From: Streptomyces werraensis
Lineage (GTDB): Bacteria > Actinomycetota > Actinomycetes > Streptomycetales > Streptomycetaceae
Reading direction: 5' to 3'
Length of the DNA: 64,000 bases
Assembly (NCBI GenBank): GCA_014656175.1
Contig: BNBX01000001.1
Location: 888,284 to 952,283 of the forward strand
Position numbers and translations under genes: made by a program. Positions 45,255 through 53,365 of this stretch are shown one piece after another (position 1 is the stretch's first letter; every line of letters begins with the position of its first letter). The notes beneath the pieces were generated by a model. The model made no database searches, was not told the DNA's origin, and worked only from the letters and a program-made list of their open reading frames with translations.

Positions 45255-46664
45255 TTAAGGGAGGGATCGGGAGCGGTTAAAGGACAGGGCGGCGCGGCCC
45301 GTCCTGCGGCGGCGGACGCTCCCCCGGTGCCCGCGCCGCCGCGGAGGCCGGTCGCGGCCGTCGAGCTGGATCCAGATGCGCACCTCGGTCCCGCCGAGCA
45401 CCGACCGGCCGATCCGCACGTCACCGCCCGTGGACTCGGCGAGGCGGCGCACGATGTCCAGGCCGAGCCCGGTGGAGCCGTCGGTGCCGGAGCCCCGGCC
45501 GCGCGCCATCGCCGCCTCGGGGTCGGCTATGCCGGGGCCCGCGTCGGAGACCAGCACGATCACCGCGTCCTCGCCGTTGTGCACGTCGACCGCGAAGGCG
45601 GTGCCCTCGGGGGTGTGCCGGAAGACGTTGCCGAGCAGGGCGTCCAGAGCGGCGGCCAGGTCGGCGCGGGCCACGGGGATGCGCACCGGCCGGTCCGCCC
45701 CGGCCACCCGCCACTTGCGGCCCTCGTCCTCGGCGAGCGCCGACCAGAACGCCATCCGCTCGCGCACCACTTCGGCCGCGTCGCAGCCCGCGCCCGGTCC
45801 GGCGGCGGCCGTCTGCGGCTTGGCGGCGCGGGCGGTGCGGATGATGGTGTCGACCTCGCGCTCCAGCTGCTCGACGGCGGCGCGGGTCTGCTCCGCGGCC
45901 GGACCGTCGCCCAGGGAGGCGGCGTTGAGGCGCAGCACGGTGAGCGGGGTGCGCAGCCGGTGGGACAGGTCGGCGGCCAGCTCCCGCTCGTTGGCGAGGA
46001 GCTGGACGACCTGGTCGGCCATGGAGTTGAACGCCACTGCGGCCAGCCGCAGTTCGGTCGGCCCCTCCTCGGGGACGCGGGCGCCGAGCTTGCCCTCGCC
46101 CAGTTCGTGCGCGCCCTCGACCAGCCGCTGGGCGGGCCGCACCATGCGCACGCCCAGCCGGTCGGCGACCGCGACCGAGCCGACGATCAGGGCGGCGCCG
46201 ACGGCCGCGAGGACCGCCCAGGCGGTGCCGACGCCGTTGGTGACGGCGGACTCCGGGACGAACACCTCGACGACGGCGATCTCGCCGGAGCTGAGCGCGA
46301 CCGGCTGGAGCAGCGCCGACCCGCCGGGCACGGTGGAGGTGGAGGCGCGGCCCAGCTCCCGCACGGCGGCGATGTCCTCGTCGGAGGCCCGCCTCTCCCC
46401 TATGTCCAGGGGCCGTTCACCGGCGGCGGCCGGGAGGTGCACGGCCATGGCGGCGCCGGAGCCGGCCGAGGCGACGACCCGCTCCAGCTGGGCGCGGTCG
46501 GTGGTGATGGACAGCGCGGGGGCGACGGCCGCCGCCTCCCGCTCGGCGCCGGCGAAGGCGCGGTCACGGGCCATCTCGCGGATGACCAGGCCGAGCGGGA
46601 CGGCGAAGGCCACCACGACCATCGCGGTCACCGCCAGCGACACCTTCACCAGCGCCCATCTCAT
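45255..46664 (-). CDS. Two-component sensor histidine kinase
   Basis: Membrane histidine kinase, 469 aa. TM1 lies at about residues 8-28 (VSLAVTAMVVVAFAVPLGLV), an extracytoplasmic sensor of some 115 residues follows, and TM2 is near 145-168. Then come a HAMP-like linker (RMVRPAQRLVEGAHELGEG), HisKA with ELAADLSHRLRTPLTVLRLN carrying the phospho-accepting His, and HATPase_c with N, G1 (SDAGPGI) and G2 (GSTGLGLDIVRRL) boxes. The ATG at 46664 overlaps the upstream response regulator stop by 4 nt. The signal is unknown. Between it and the GH18 start are only 112 bp, so regulation of that secreted enzyme by this pair is possible but not shown. Confidence 0.9.
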   Translation of the reverse strand: MRWALVKVSLAVTAMVVVAFAVPLGLVIREMARDRAFAGAEREAAAVAPALSITTDRAQLERVVASAGSGAAMAVHLPAAAGERPLDIGERRASDEDIAAVRELGRASTSTVPGGSALLQPVALSSGEIAVVEVFVPESAVTNGVGTAWAVLAAVGAALIVGSVAVADRLGVRMVRPAQRLVEGAHELGEGKLGARVPEEGPTELRLAAVAFNSMADQVVQLLANERELAADLSHRLRTPLTVLRLNAASLGDGPAAEQTRAAVEQLEREVDTIIRTARAAKPQTAAAGPGAGCDAAEVVRERMAFWSALAEDEGRKWRVAGADRPVRIPVARADLAAALDALLGNVFRHTPEGTAFAVDVHNGEDAVIVLVSDAGPGIADPEAAMARGRGSGTDGSTGLGLDIVRRLAESTGGDVRIGRSVLGGTEVRIWIQLDGRDRPPRRRGHRGSVRRRRTGRAALSFNRSRSLP

Positions 46665-47395
46665 CGCGGCGGCTCCGCTCCGGGCGCGTGCACGGGTCCG
46701 GCCGCGTCGGCCGGGGGCTCCAGCTTCACGCCGACGCCCCGCAGGGTGTGCAGGTAACGGGGGCGGGCCGCGGTCTCCCCCAGCTTCCGGCGCAGCCAGG
46801 ACAGATGGACGTCGATGGTCTGGTCGTCGCCGTAGGACTGCTGCCACACCTCGGCGAGCAGCTCGCGCCGGGGCACGACCACGCCGGGCCGTCCGGCGAG
46901 GAAGGCGAGCAGGTCGAACTCGCGTCTGGTCAGGTCCAGTCGCACGCCGTCCAGCTCGGCCTGGCGGCGCAGCGGGTCGACGGTGAGGCCGCCGACCCGG
47001 ATCACCGGGGAGGGCGCGGCCTCGCCGCCCGAGGCACGGGCGCGGCGCAGCACGGCGGCCATCCGGGCGGAGAGGTGCTCCACCGAGAACGGCTTGGTCA
47101 GATAGTCGTCCGCGCCGGCGTTGAGCAGCCGCACGATCTCCGTCTCGTCGTCACGGGCGGTGGCGACGATGACCGGGACGTCGGTGATGCCGCGGAGCAT
47201 CTTCAGGGCCTCGGAGCCGTCGAGATCCGGCAGTCCGAGGTCCAGGACGACCACGTCGAAGCGGAAATGGGCGACCTCGCGCAGCGCCTCCAGCGCGGTC
47301 CCGACGCTGCGCACGGTGTGCGAGGCGTCGGTCAGCTGCCGTATGAGCGCCGAACGTACGAACTGGTCGTCCTCGACCACGAGAACACTTGCCAT
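46661..47395 (-). CDS. OmpR/PhoB-type response regulator
   Basis: Response regulator, 244 aa. The receiver domain (1-120) has acidic pocket VVEDD, phospho-acceptor Asp in VVVLDLGLPDLDG near 50 and Lys in DYLTKPFS near 100. A winged-helix effector domain (about 140-225) has LTRREFDLLAFLAGRPG and TIDVHLSWLRRKLGE. The ATG at 47395 gives MASVLVVEDDQ. The kinase gene starts inside its last codons (4-nt overlap), so they form an operon. The divergent gene at 47541 may share the 145-bp promoter region. Confidence 0.92.
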   Translation of the reverse strand: MASVLVVEDDQFVRSALIRQLTDASHTVRSVGTALEALREVAHFRFDVVVLDLGLPDLDGSEALKMLRGITDVPVIVATARDDETEIVRLLNAGADDYLTKPFSVEHLSARMAAVLRRARASGGEAAPSPVIRVGGLTVDPLRRQAELDGVRLDLTRREFDLLAFLAGRPGVVVPRRELLAEVWQQSYGDDQTIDVHLSWLRRKLGETAARPRYLHTLRGVGVKLEPPADAAGPVHAPGAEPPR

Positions 47396-47540
47396 GGGCG
47401 GCACCGTACGCCATGCCGGGCGGGGGCGGCCGGGGCCTGTGGACAACTCCGGACGAGCTACTCGAAGGCCTGTGGACGGCCCGTCCTGGCCGCCCGGGGG
47501 CGCGACACAGGTGGGGCCTGTGGGGCACTATGGGCCGACG

Positions 47541-48098
47541 ATGCGCAGAGGACTCCTTCATGTACTGGCCTGGCTGCTCGCCACGGGCGCGGCGGTCACG
47601 CTGTCCTGGTGGGGCGTCAGCACGGTGATGGAGGGCACTGCCTACGACCCGCCGCGCGCCCTGCCGATCCCGGCGGGCGAGGAGAAGGCGCAGGCCGTGT
47701 CGTCGTCCACGCGCCGCCCGTCCCCGGGGCCGTCGGAGGACGAGGACGACACGCGGACGGAGAAGTCCCGCGAGCCGTCGGGGACTCCGGCCACCGGGTC
47801 CGCCCCGCCGGACCCGACGCCCTCGCGCACCGCCTCCCCTTCGAAGACGCCGTCCGCGCCGGAGGCGACCGCCGCCGGCGAGGTCAAGAGCTACGACACC
47901 CGGGGCGGACGGGCGGTGTTCGACATCGGCGAGACGTCCGCGTCGCTGGTGTCGGCGACGCCGGGGGCCGGCTGGTCGATGCAGGTGTGGAAGACGGAGA
48001 CGTGGATCCGGGTGGAGTTCGCCTCGGGCGCGGACCGGGTGACGGTGTTCTGCACCTGGCACGACGGCCCGCCGCGGGTGGAGATCTCCACGTACTGA
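47541..48098 (+). CDS. Secreted/membrane-anchored Ser-Pro-rich protein, 185 aa
   Basis: Unrecognised protein. An N-terminal hydrophobic segment (residues 4-22, GLLHVLAWLLATGAAVTLSW) is a signal peptide or anchor. It is followed by a disordered, Pro/Ser/Thr/Glu-rich region (about 45-115, PSPGPSEDEDDTRTEKSREP) and a compact C-terminal beta domain (about 120-185; GRAVFDIGETSASLVSATPG, ending CTWHDGPPRVEIST). CACTAT at 47526-47531, 9 nt before the ATG, looks like a -10 element of a nearly leaderless transcript. It diverges from the two-component pair and is a possible target. Function unknown. Confidence 0.7.
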   Translation: MRRGLLHVLAWLLATGAAVTLSWWGVSTVMEGTAYDPPRALPIPAGEEKAQAVSSSTRRPSPGPSEDEDDTRTEKSREPSGTPATGSAPPDPTPSRTASPSKTPSAPEATAAGEVKSYDTRGGRAVFDIGETSASLVSATPGAGWSMQVWKTETWIRVEFASGADRVTVFCTWHDGPPRVEISTY

Positions 48099-48116
48099 CG
48101 CCGTCCCGGGGCGCGT

Positions 48117-48986
48117 TCAGCGGAACGCGTCGGCGGGCGGCGCCGGGGACGCGACCGCCCTGAGGTCGGTCACGGGGGCCGCGCCGCCGGTGAAGTCGGT
48201 CAGTTCCCGGCCGTGCTGGACCCGGCCGGAGTGCGGGTCGGAGGCGGCCCGGCGGGTCAGCTCGGCGACCGGCAGCGGCGCGTCGGAGGCGACCAGGACC
48301 GCGTTGCCGAACCGCTTGCCGCGCAGCACGGCCGGGTCGGCGATCAGCGCGAGTTCCGCGAACCGGGCGGCGGCGGTGGCGATCTGGCCGCGCAGATGGG
48401 TGAGCGGCGGCCCGTCGGCGAGGTTGGCGGTGTAGATCCCGCCGGGGGCCAGCGCCCTGCGGACCTCGTCGAGGAACTCGGTGGAGGTCAGATGGGCCGG
48501 GGTGCGGGCGCCGCTGAAGACGTCGGCGACGACGAGGTCGGCCCAGCCGTCGGGCACCTTGGCGAGCCCTTCGCGGGCGTCCGCCGTGCGCACCCGGATC
48601 CGCGCCCGGGGGTCGAGCGGCAGCTCCCGCCGGACCAGCCGGACCAGCGCCCCGTCGCGCTCGACGACCTGCTGGGTGGAGCGGGGCCGGGTGGCGGCGA
48701 CGTACCGGGCGAGGGTGAGGGCGCCACCGCCGAGGTGCACGGCCCGCAGGGGCTTTCCGGGCGGGGCGGCGAGGTCGACGACGTGCCCGAAGCGGCGCTG
48801 GTACTCGAAGGAGAGGTGGGCGGGGTCGTCCAGGTCGACGTGCGACTGGGGAGCGTCGTCGATCAGCAGCGTCCAGGCGCGTGCCCGGTCGCGGTCCGGG
48901 ACGAGCCGGGCGGTGCCTCCGTCGACCTGCTCGGTGACGGCCTGGACGGCCGCCTGTCCCCGTCCGCTGCTCCTGCCCCGTGCCAT
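48117..48986 (-). CDS. Spermidine synthase-like methyltransferase-fold protein
   Basis: Soluble 289-aa protein with the Rossmann fold of spermidine synthases. Typical parts: a substrate segment DDAPQSHVDLDDPAHLSFEYQ cut short as DPAHLSFEYQ near residue 55, the nucleotide loop AVHLGGGALTLARYVAA near 82, an acidic residue in QQVVERDGALVRL near 108 and the catalytic-type Asp in LVVADVFSGARTP near 152. Bacterial genes of this kind are labelled 'spermidine synthase' or 'fused methyltransferase' although polyamine transfer is rarely proved. The ATG at 48986 gives a basic leader. It is convergent with the secreted protein gene 18 bp away. Confidence 0.78.
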   Translation of the reverse strand: MARGRSSGRGQAAVQAVTEQVDGGTARLVPDRDRARAWTLLIDDAPQSHVDLDDPAHLSFEYQRRFGHVVDLAAPPGKPLRAVHLGGGALTLARYVAATRPRSTQQVVERDGALVRLVRRELPLDPRARIRVRTADAREGLAKVPDGWADLVVADVFSGARTPAHLTSTEFLDEVRRALAPGGIYTANLADGPPLTHLRGQIATAAARFAELALIADPAVLRGKRFGNAVLVASDAPLPVAELTRRAASDPHSGRVQHGRELTDFTGGAAPVTDLRAVASPAPPADAFR

Positions 48987-49062
48987 GCGGTCATTGTCCC
49001 AGGCGGCGCGTCCGCACCCCGCCGGGGCCCGGAGCGCGGCCGCCCGCTGCCCGCGCCGCCCC

Positions 49063-49449
49063 TCAGCTGCAGCCGTCCGCCGCTTCGATCATCCGCTGGG
49101 CCTGCCCCAGGGCCTCGCGCAGCACCGCGGGGTCCGTCGCGAGGTCGGCCTCGCCGGGCGGCACCAGCCAGTCGGAGCCCTCCGCCGGGCGGTCGGGCGT
49201 CAGGCAGATGCCCCGGCCGTCGGTCTCCGTGCAGACGCTGCCGGGGACGTCCCAGGCGGCGGCGGTGCCGGGCGGCACCAGGAAGCCGAGGGTGTCGCAG
49301 CCGCCGTCGTGCAGCACCGGACCCACCGCGTCCCCGGCTCCGCGCCGCAGGATGTCCACCGCCTCCAGGCCCTGGCGGGCCGGGACGGTGACGACGTCAC
49401 AGTCCCGGCCGTCGGGTTCAAGAGGGTCGTTCTTCCGGCTGGTCGTCAT
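49063..49449 (-). CDS. Small protein with primase-polymerase-like pattern, 128 aa
   Basis: Soluble acidic protein. The sequence has GCDTLGFLVPPGTAAAWDVP (near residue 53) and GSDWLVPPGEADL (near 95). The C-terminal WLVPP motif recalls the end of Streptomyces proteins related to the N-terminal DNA primase/polymerase domain, such as the one at 63256, but no catalytic motif is evident, so this is weak. Two cysteine pairs may hold the fold. The ATG at 49449 has GGAGG 8 nt upstream; an ATG at 49452 and a GTG further upstream are alternatives. It diverges from the TPR regulator at 49736. Function unknown. Confidence 0.55.
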   Translation of the reverse strand: MTTSRKNDPLEPDGRDCDVVTVPARQGLEAVDILRRGAGDAVGPVLHDGGCDTLGFLVPPGTAAAWDVPGSVCTETDGRGICLTPDRPAEGSDWLVPPGEADLATDPAVLREALGQAQRMIEAADGCS

Positions 49450-49735
49450 CATCCCGGCCTCCACCACACGATCACGCTCGGACGAGGGGTCGGGAGTCGG
49501 GGGGCTCCCGGTCCACAGAGTTCAACGAGCCGCGCCGTCAAGGGCTACGCCGGAAGTACGCCGCAAAGGATGGCACTTCATGGCAGATCGCGGCTGACAT
49601 ATCCGGTATGTAGTCAAACTCAGCGTACCCAGCTCGTCACAGCAGGTACGTTCATGCCCGCCGGAAACAGGGTGGCACTCGGACAAGCCGTCCCGTTTCC
49701 GGCATGGTTCGACGGTTCGCAGAGAGGACCCGGCC

Positions 49736-51190
49736 ATGGCGTCGTCAACGGTGCCCTCGTCCCAGCCAGCTCGGCCGTCGCGGCCGAATCTCGTCTTCCG
49801 GCGACTGCGCGGCTCGCGCTCGCCGGCCGAGTTCGCCGCGGCGGTGCGGCGGGCCGCCCGCGAGATCGGCGAGCGGGTCAGCTGTGACGCGCGGTACGTG
49901 CACCGGGTGGAGGCGGGCGAGATCCGCTGCCCCAACTACGCCTACGAACGGGTCTTCCTGCACATGTTCCCCGGCCGCACGCTGACCGACCTGGGCTTCT
50001 CGCCCCGCTCGTCGGTCCGCGGGCGCCGGGGCCGGGCCGCCGGGGACCGGCCCGCGGCCCGACCCGCGAACCCGGCGAACGCCACGAGTGAGACCAGCGG
50101 GGCGTCCGAGCCGTATGAGACGCACAACAGGTACGACCCGTACGACGAGTTCGACCCGCACGACCACGAGGAGAGCGACGTGCTGCGTCGCGCATTCATG
50201 ACCGGCGGTGGCGCCACGGTGGCCGCCGTTCTGAGTCCGTACGGGCTCGCCCCGGAGGCTTCGGCGGCACAGCGCCCCGTGCGCCGTGCGGGGACGTCGG
50301 ACGCGTGCGCCCTGGAGGAGGCCGTACGCCGGATCCGGGTGCTCGACGACCGCCACGGGGCGGACGGGCTCTACCGCCGCGCGGCCGCCCCGCTGCGGGC
50401 CGCGTACGAACTGCTGGAAGCCGGGACGACCCGGCAGCGCACGGCGGACCGGCTGTACGCGGGCGCCGGGGAGCTGGCCATCTCGGTGGGCTGGCTGGCG
50501 CACGACTCGGGCCGCTTCGACGACGCGCGCTCGCACTACGCGGAGGCGCTGGCGACCGCCCGGGTGACGGGCGACGCGGCACTGGAGGCGCACGCCTTCT
50601 GCAACACGGCGTTCCTCGCCCGGGACGCGGGCCGGCCCCGTGAGGCGGTGCGGGCGGCGCAGGCGGCCCAGCGGGCGGCGCGACCGCTCGGCTCGCCCCG
50701 GCTGATGTCGCTGCTGGCACTGCGCGAGGCGGGCGGCTGGGCCGGTCTCGCCGACCGCACGGGGTGCGAACAGGCGCTGGTCCGGGCCCAGGCGTACTTC
50801 GACCGCGGGACCGCGGAGGCGGACCCCGAGTGGATGACCTTCTACGGGGAGGCCGAGCTGGAAGGCCTGGAGGCGCAGTGCTGGTCCACGCTGGGCGACT
50901 GGACGCGCGCGGCGCGCCACGCCCGGCGGGCGGCGGAGCTCCAGGACCCGCACTTCACCCGCAACATCGCCCTGTACACGGCGGAGCTGGCCGACGACCT
51001 GGCCCGCGGCGGCCGTCCGGAGGAGGCGGCGCAGGCCGGGATGCGCGCCCTGGACCTGCTGGGCGAGGTCCAGTCGTCCCGCGTCCGCTCGATGCTGTCC
51101 GTCACCTCGCGCGTGCTGCTGCCGCACCGCCGTGCGTCCGGCGTCTCGGAGTTCCTGGACCGCCACGCCTCCCTGCCCCGCATGGTGTGA
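49736..51190 (+). CDS. TPR-containing transcriptional regulator
   Basis: Regulatory protein, 484 aa. A DNA-binding-type domain occupies about 20-85 (SPAEFAAAVRRAAREIGERV and ARYVHRVEAGEIRCPNYAYE), an XRE-like variant found in Streptomyces TPR regulators; I recall a similar architecture in NsdA. A disordered linker (about 95-150, with PYDEFDPHDHEE) leads to about 8 helical TPR-like repeats filling 190-475 (LYAGAGELAISVGWLAHDSG; HYAEALATARVTGDAALEAH; RAARHARRAAELQDPHFTRN). The ATG at 49736 follows AGAGAGGA. It diverges from a small gene 286 bp away and ends before a strong terminator. TPRs suggest control by a peptide or protein partner; the target is unknown. Confidence 0.8.
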   Translation: MASSTVPSSQPARPSRPNLVFRRLRGSRSPAEFAAAVRRAAREIGERVSCDARYVHRVEAGEIRCPNYAYERVFLHMFPGRTLTDLGFSPRSSVRGRRGRAAGDRPAARPANPANATSETSGASEPYETHNRYDPYDEFDPHDHEESDVLRRAFMTGGGATVAAVLSPYGLAPEASAAQRPVRRAGTSDACALEEAVRRIRVLDDRHGADGLYRRAAAPLRAAYELLEAGTTRQRTADRLYAGAGELAISVGWLAHDSGRFDDARSHYAEALATARVTGDAALEAHAFCNTAFLARDAGRPREAVRAAQAAQRAARPLGSPRLMSLLALREAGGWAGLADRTGCEQALVRAQAYFDRGTAEADPEWMTFYGEAELEGLEAQCWSTLGDWTRAARHARRAAELQDPHFTRNIALYTAELADDLARGGRPEEAAQAGMRALDLLGEVQSSRVRSMLSVTSRVLLPHRRASGVSEFLDRHASLPRMV

Positions 51191-51207
51191 GTACACGGGA
51201 CACGGGC

Positions 51208-51255
51208 CGTGGGGCCCCGCCGGCGCAGGGGGAAGAACGCCGGCGGGGCCCCGCG
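51208..51255. terminator. Strong bidirectional terminator
   Basis: GGGGCCCCGCCGGCG at 51211-51225 pairs with its complement at 51238-51252; three further pairs (one wobble) extend it to 18 bp. It separates the TPR regulator from the convergent membrane protein gene. Confidence 0.85.
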
Positions 51256-51269
51256 GTGTCCGGGCCGGG

Positions 51270-51842
51270 TCACGCGCTCTTGGCGGCACGGCCCAGGCGG
51301 AGGGCGGAGACGAGGAAGAACACGCCGCCGAGGAAGGCGTAGCCCGCGAGCGTCTTCAGGTCGGCGTCGGCGCCGCCCGCCTGCGCGGCGAAGGACACAC
51401 CGGCGAGGGTGGAGATGCCGCCGCTCGCGATCATCGCCCACTGTCCGCCCATGCGGCGCCGGACGACGCCCACGACGAGCTGGACCAGACCGGCGGTGAC
51501 GGCCCAGGCGCCCCAGACCCGCAGCACCGCCGGGATGCCGGAGGTCGCGGCGAGGGCGAGGCCGACGGCCGTGGCGGCGCTCAGAGCGATGTTCAGGTAC
51601 AGGTGCCGCACGGGACCGCCGTCCGCGGCGGCGGAGCGTACGTCGGCGATCGCGCAGGCGACGTCGAACAGCGGATAGATCACCAGGAGCGTCGCGCTGA
51701 GCGGGCTGAGGGTGTCGGCGGTGGCGAACAGCAGGGCGGCCCAGACGGCGGCGAAGGCGAAGCGCACGAAGTACAGACGGCGCAGTGCCGCGGGGGCGGC
51801 GGTGGGTGCGGGGGCCGGGGCGGTGGTGACGAGGGTGTCCAC
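51270..51842 (-). CDS. Integral membrane protein, 190 aa
   Basis: Small membrane protein with six predicted helices: about residues 26-42, 48-66, 80-98, 108-126, 136-152 and 162-180 (for example AVWAALLFATADTLSPLSAT and AGYAFLGGVFFLVSALRLG). It resembles DUF308/HdeD-like membrane proteins in size and composition, but I do not assign a family. The only regulatory clue is the divergent TetR gene: the 125-bp gap carries two mirror copies of a 20-bp sequence, one next to each start, so this gene is probably the main target of that regulator. Confidence 0.72.
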   Translation of the reverse strand: MDTLVTTAPAPAPTAAPAALRRLYFVRFAFAAVWAALLFATADTLSPLSATLLVIYPLFDVACAIADVRSAAADGGPVRHLYLNIALSAATAVGLALAATSGIPAVLRVWGAWAVTAGLVQLVVGVVRRRMGGQWAMIASGGISTLAGVSFAAQAGGADADLKTLAGYAFLGGVFFLVSALRLGRAAKSA

Positions 51843-51871
51843 GGGAGTGCCTCTCGATGGGCGGAGCTAGT

Positions 51872-51944
51872 GAGGGAGAACGTTCGGTCTTTCTTGATTG
51901 AAGACCCGTCGCGGTCCGCTCGTCAAGACCGAACGTTCTCCCTC
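51872..51944. promoter_or_regulatory. Perfect 20-bp inverted repeat: paired TetR operators
   Basis: Left arm 51872-51891 (GAGGGAGAACGTTCGGTCTT) and right arm 51925-51944 are exact reverse complements, separated by 33 bp. Each arm contains the palindrome GAACGTTC, and each is placed the same way relative to its own gene, so both promoters share the same control sequence. The TetR protein encoded at 51968 is the obvious ligand. Right-hand -10 candidate: TACGCT at 51955-51960. Confidence 0.85.
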
Positions 51945-51967
51945 GCTCTTTTGGTACGCTCGCACCC

Positions 51968-52564
51968 ATGAGTCGGGGCACACGAAGCGGCAGGCCGTCC
52001 GAGGCGCGGACCCGGCTGCTCGGAACGGCGACGAAGATCTTCTACGCCGAGGGGATCCACTCCGTGGGCGTCGACCGGGTCATCGAGGAGGCCCAGGTCA
52101 CCCGGGCCACGCTGTACCGGCACTTCTCGGGCAAGGAGGAACTGGTCCTCGCCTATCTCGACCAGGCGGACCAGGGCATACGGGCGCAGATCACCGGCGC
52201 GCAGTCGCCCGACGCCTCACCGGAGGACGACGTACGGGCGGTCGCGCGGGCCATCGCCGACGGCATCCGCTCCCCCGGCTTCCGCGGCTGCGCGTTCCTC
52301 AACGCGGTGGCGGAGTACCCCGACCCTGACCACCCGGTGCACCGGGCCGTGCTGGCGCACCGGCAGTGGTTCCTGGAGACCGTCACCGAGCTGCTCGGCC
52401 GCGCGGGACTCGAGCCCGCCGACGCGGCGGGACGGCACTTCGTGATGCTCAGGGACGGCGCCATGGCGGCCGGCTGCCTCTTCGACCCCGAACTGGTCTG
52501 CGAGACCTTTCTGAGCGGCGTCGAGTCGTTGCTCAGGGCGGGCGCCGCCGCGTCACGCGCCTGA
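51968..52564 (+). CDS. TetR family regulator, divergent from membrane protein
   Basis: TetR-type regulator, 198 aa. The helix-turn-helix is at about residues 15-60 (GVDRVIEEAQVTRATLYRHF). The effector domain contains GFRGCAFLNAVAEYPDPDHP near 97, as in the AcrR/LmrA-like group. The ATG at 51968 is 7 nt after TACGCT (51955-51960), without a Shine-Dalgarno sequence, hence probably leaderless. It faces the membrane-protein gene across the 20-bp inverted repeat and likely autorepresses. Its stop codon TGA (52562-52564) forms the left end of a perfect 26-bp palindrome whose right end is the stop of the convergent phosphatase gene. Confidence 0.88.
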   Translation: MSRGTRSGRPSEARTRLLGTATKIFYAEGIHSVGVDRVIEEAQVTRATLYRHFSGKEELVLAYLDQADQGIRAQITGAQSPDASPEDDVRAVARAIADGIRSPGFRGCAFLNAVAEYPDPDHPVHRAVLAHRQWFLETVTELLGRAGLEPADAAGRHFVMLRDGAMAAGCLFDPELVCETFLSGVESLLRAGAAASRA

Positions 52565-52587
52565 CACCCACGCGCGCGTGGGTGTCA
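52562..52587. terminator. 26-bp perfect palindrome joining two stop codons
   Basis: TGACACCCACGCG at 52562-52574 and its complement CGCGTGGGTGTCA at 52575-52587. The first three bases are the TetR stop and the last three are the convergent phosphatase stop. It can form a hairpin in either transcript and so terminate both. Confidence 0.8.
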
Positions 52588-53181
52588 GGGGACGAGGTGC
52601 CCCACGTCGTTCCAGCTCTCCACGGCCGGTTCGCCGTACGCCCAGCCCAGGACCGACAGGGACGTCGGGTTGAGACGGATGCGGGCCGCGAAGTCCAGCG
52701 GCAGGCCCAGCCAGCGGGCGCCGATGGAGCGCAGGATGTGGCCGTGGGCGAAGACCAGCACGTCACGGTCGGCGGAGCGCGCCCAGGCGACCACTTCGTC
52801 CGCGCGGGCCGTCACCTCCGCGAGCGTCTCCCCCTCCGGGACACCGTCCCGCCAGATGAGCCAGCCCGGGCGCACCGCCTGGATCTCCGCCGGGGTCATG
52901 CCCTCGTACGCGCCGTAGTCCCACTCCAGGAGCGCGTCCCAGTGCTGCGCGCGGTCGCCGAAGCCGGCCAGCTCGCACGTCTCCCGCGCGCGGGACAGCG
53001 GGCTGGTGCGCACCTCGACGTCCGGCAGCCCGTCGTAGGGCTGCCGGTGCAGGCGCTCGCCCAGCAGCTTCGCCCCCTGACGGCCCTCCTCCAGCAACGG
53101 CACATCGGTCCTGCCGGTGTGCTTTCCGGACAGCGACCACGCCGTCTGTCCGTGCCGGGCCAGCAGGATGCGCGGAGCCAT
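52585..53181 (-). CDS. Histidine phosphatase family protein
   Basis: Phosphoglycerate-mutase-like acid phosphatase, 198 aa. The phosphohistidine motif [11 protein letters not shown] is at residues 6-16. The second arginine is in [15 protein letters not shown] near 60, Glu/Asp of the acid loop is in [12 protein letters not shown] near 84, and the second catalytic His is in [18 protein letters not shown] near 142. Length and motifs match the common bacterial histidine phosphatase (PhoE/GpmB-like) group; substrate unknown, with sugar or nucleotide monophosphates typical. The start at 53181 is separated by 184 bp from the divergent PAP2-type gene. Confidence 0.9.
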   Translation of the reverse strand: MAPRILLARHGQTAWSLSGKHTGRTDVPLLEEGRQGAKLLGERLHRQPYDGLPDVEVRTSPLSRARETCELAGFGDRAQHWDALLEWDYGAYEGMTPAEIQAVRPGWLIWRDGVPEGETLAEVTARADEVVAWARSADRDVLVFAHGHILRSIGARWLGLPLDFAARIRLNPTSLSVLGWAYGEPAVESWNDVGHLVP

Positions 53182-53365
53182 GGGGAACCTTCCGGGAATG
53201 TCACAGGCGGGACCCGTCCATCATCGCTCACCCCGGTCCAGGGCAACCCGGGGGGCGATCTCCGCGTCTTCCCGGTTCCGAGGGCGTGTACGCGGGAAGA
53301 CGCGCACACCGTAGAGTGGCTGGCCGCCGACCAGGACAGCACGAGGACGAAGGGGGAGCGATCGG

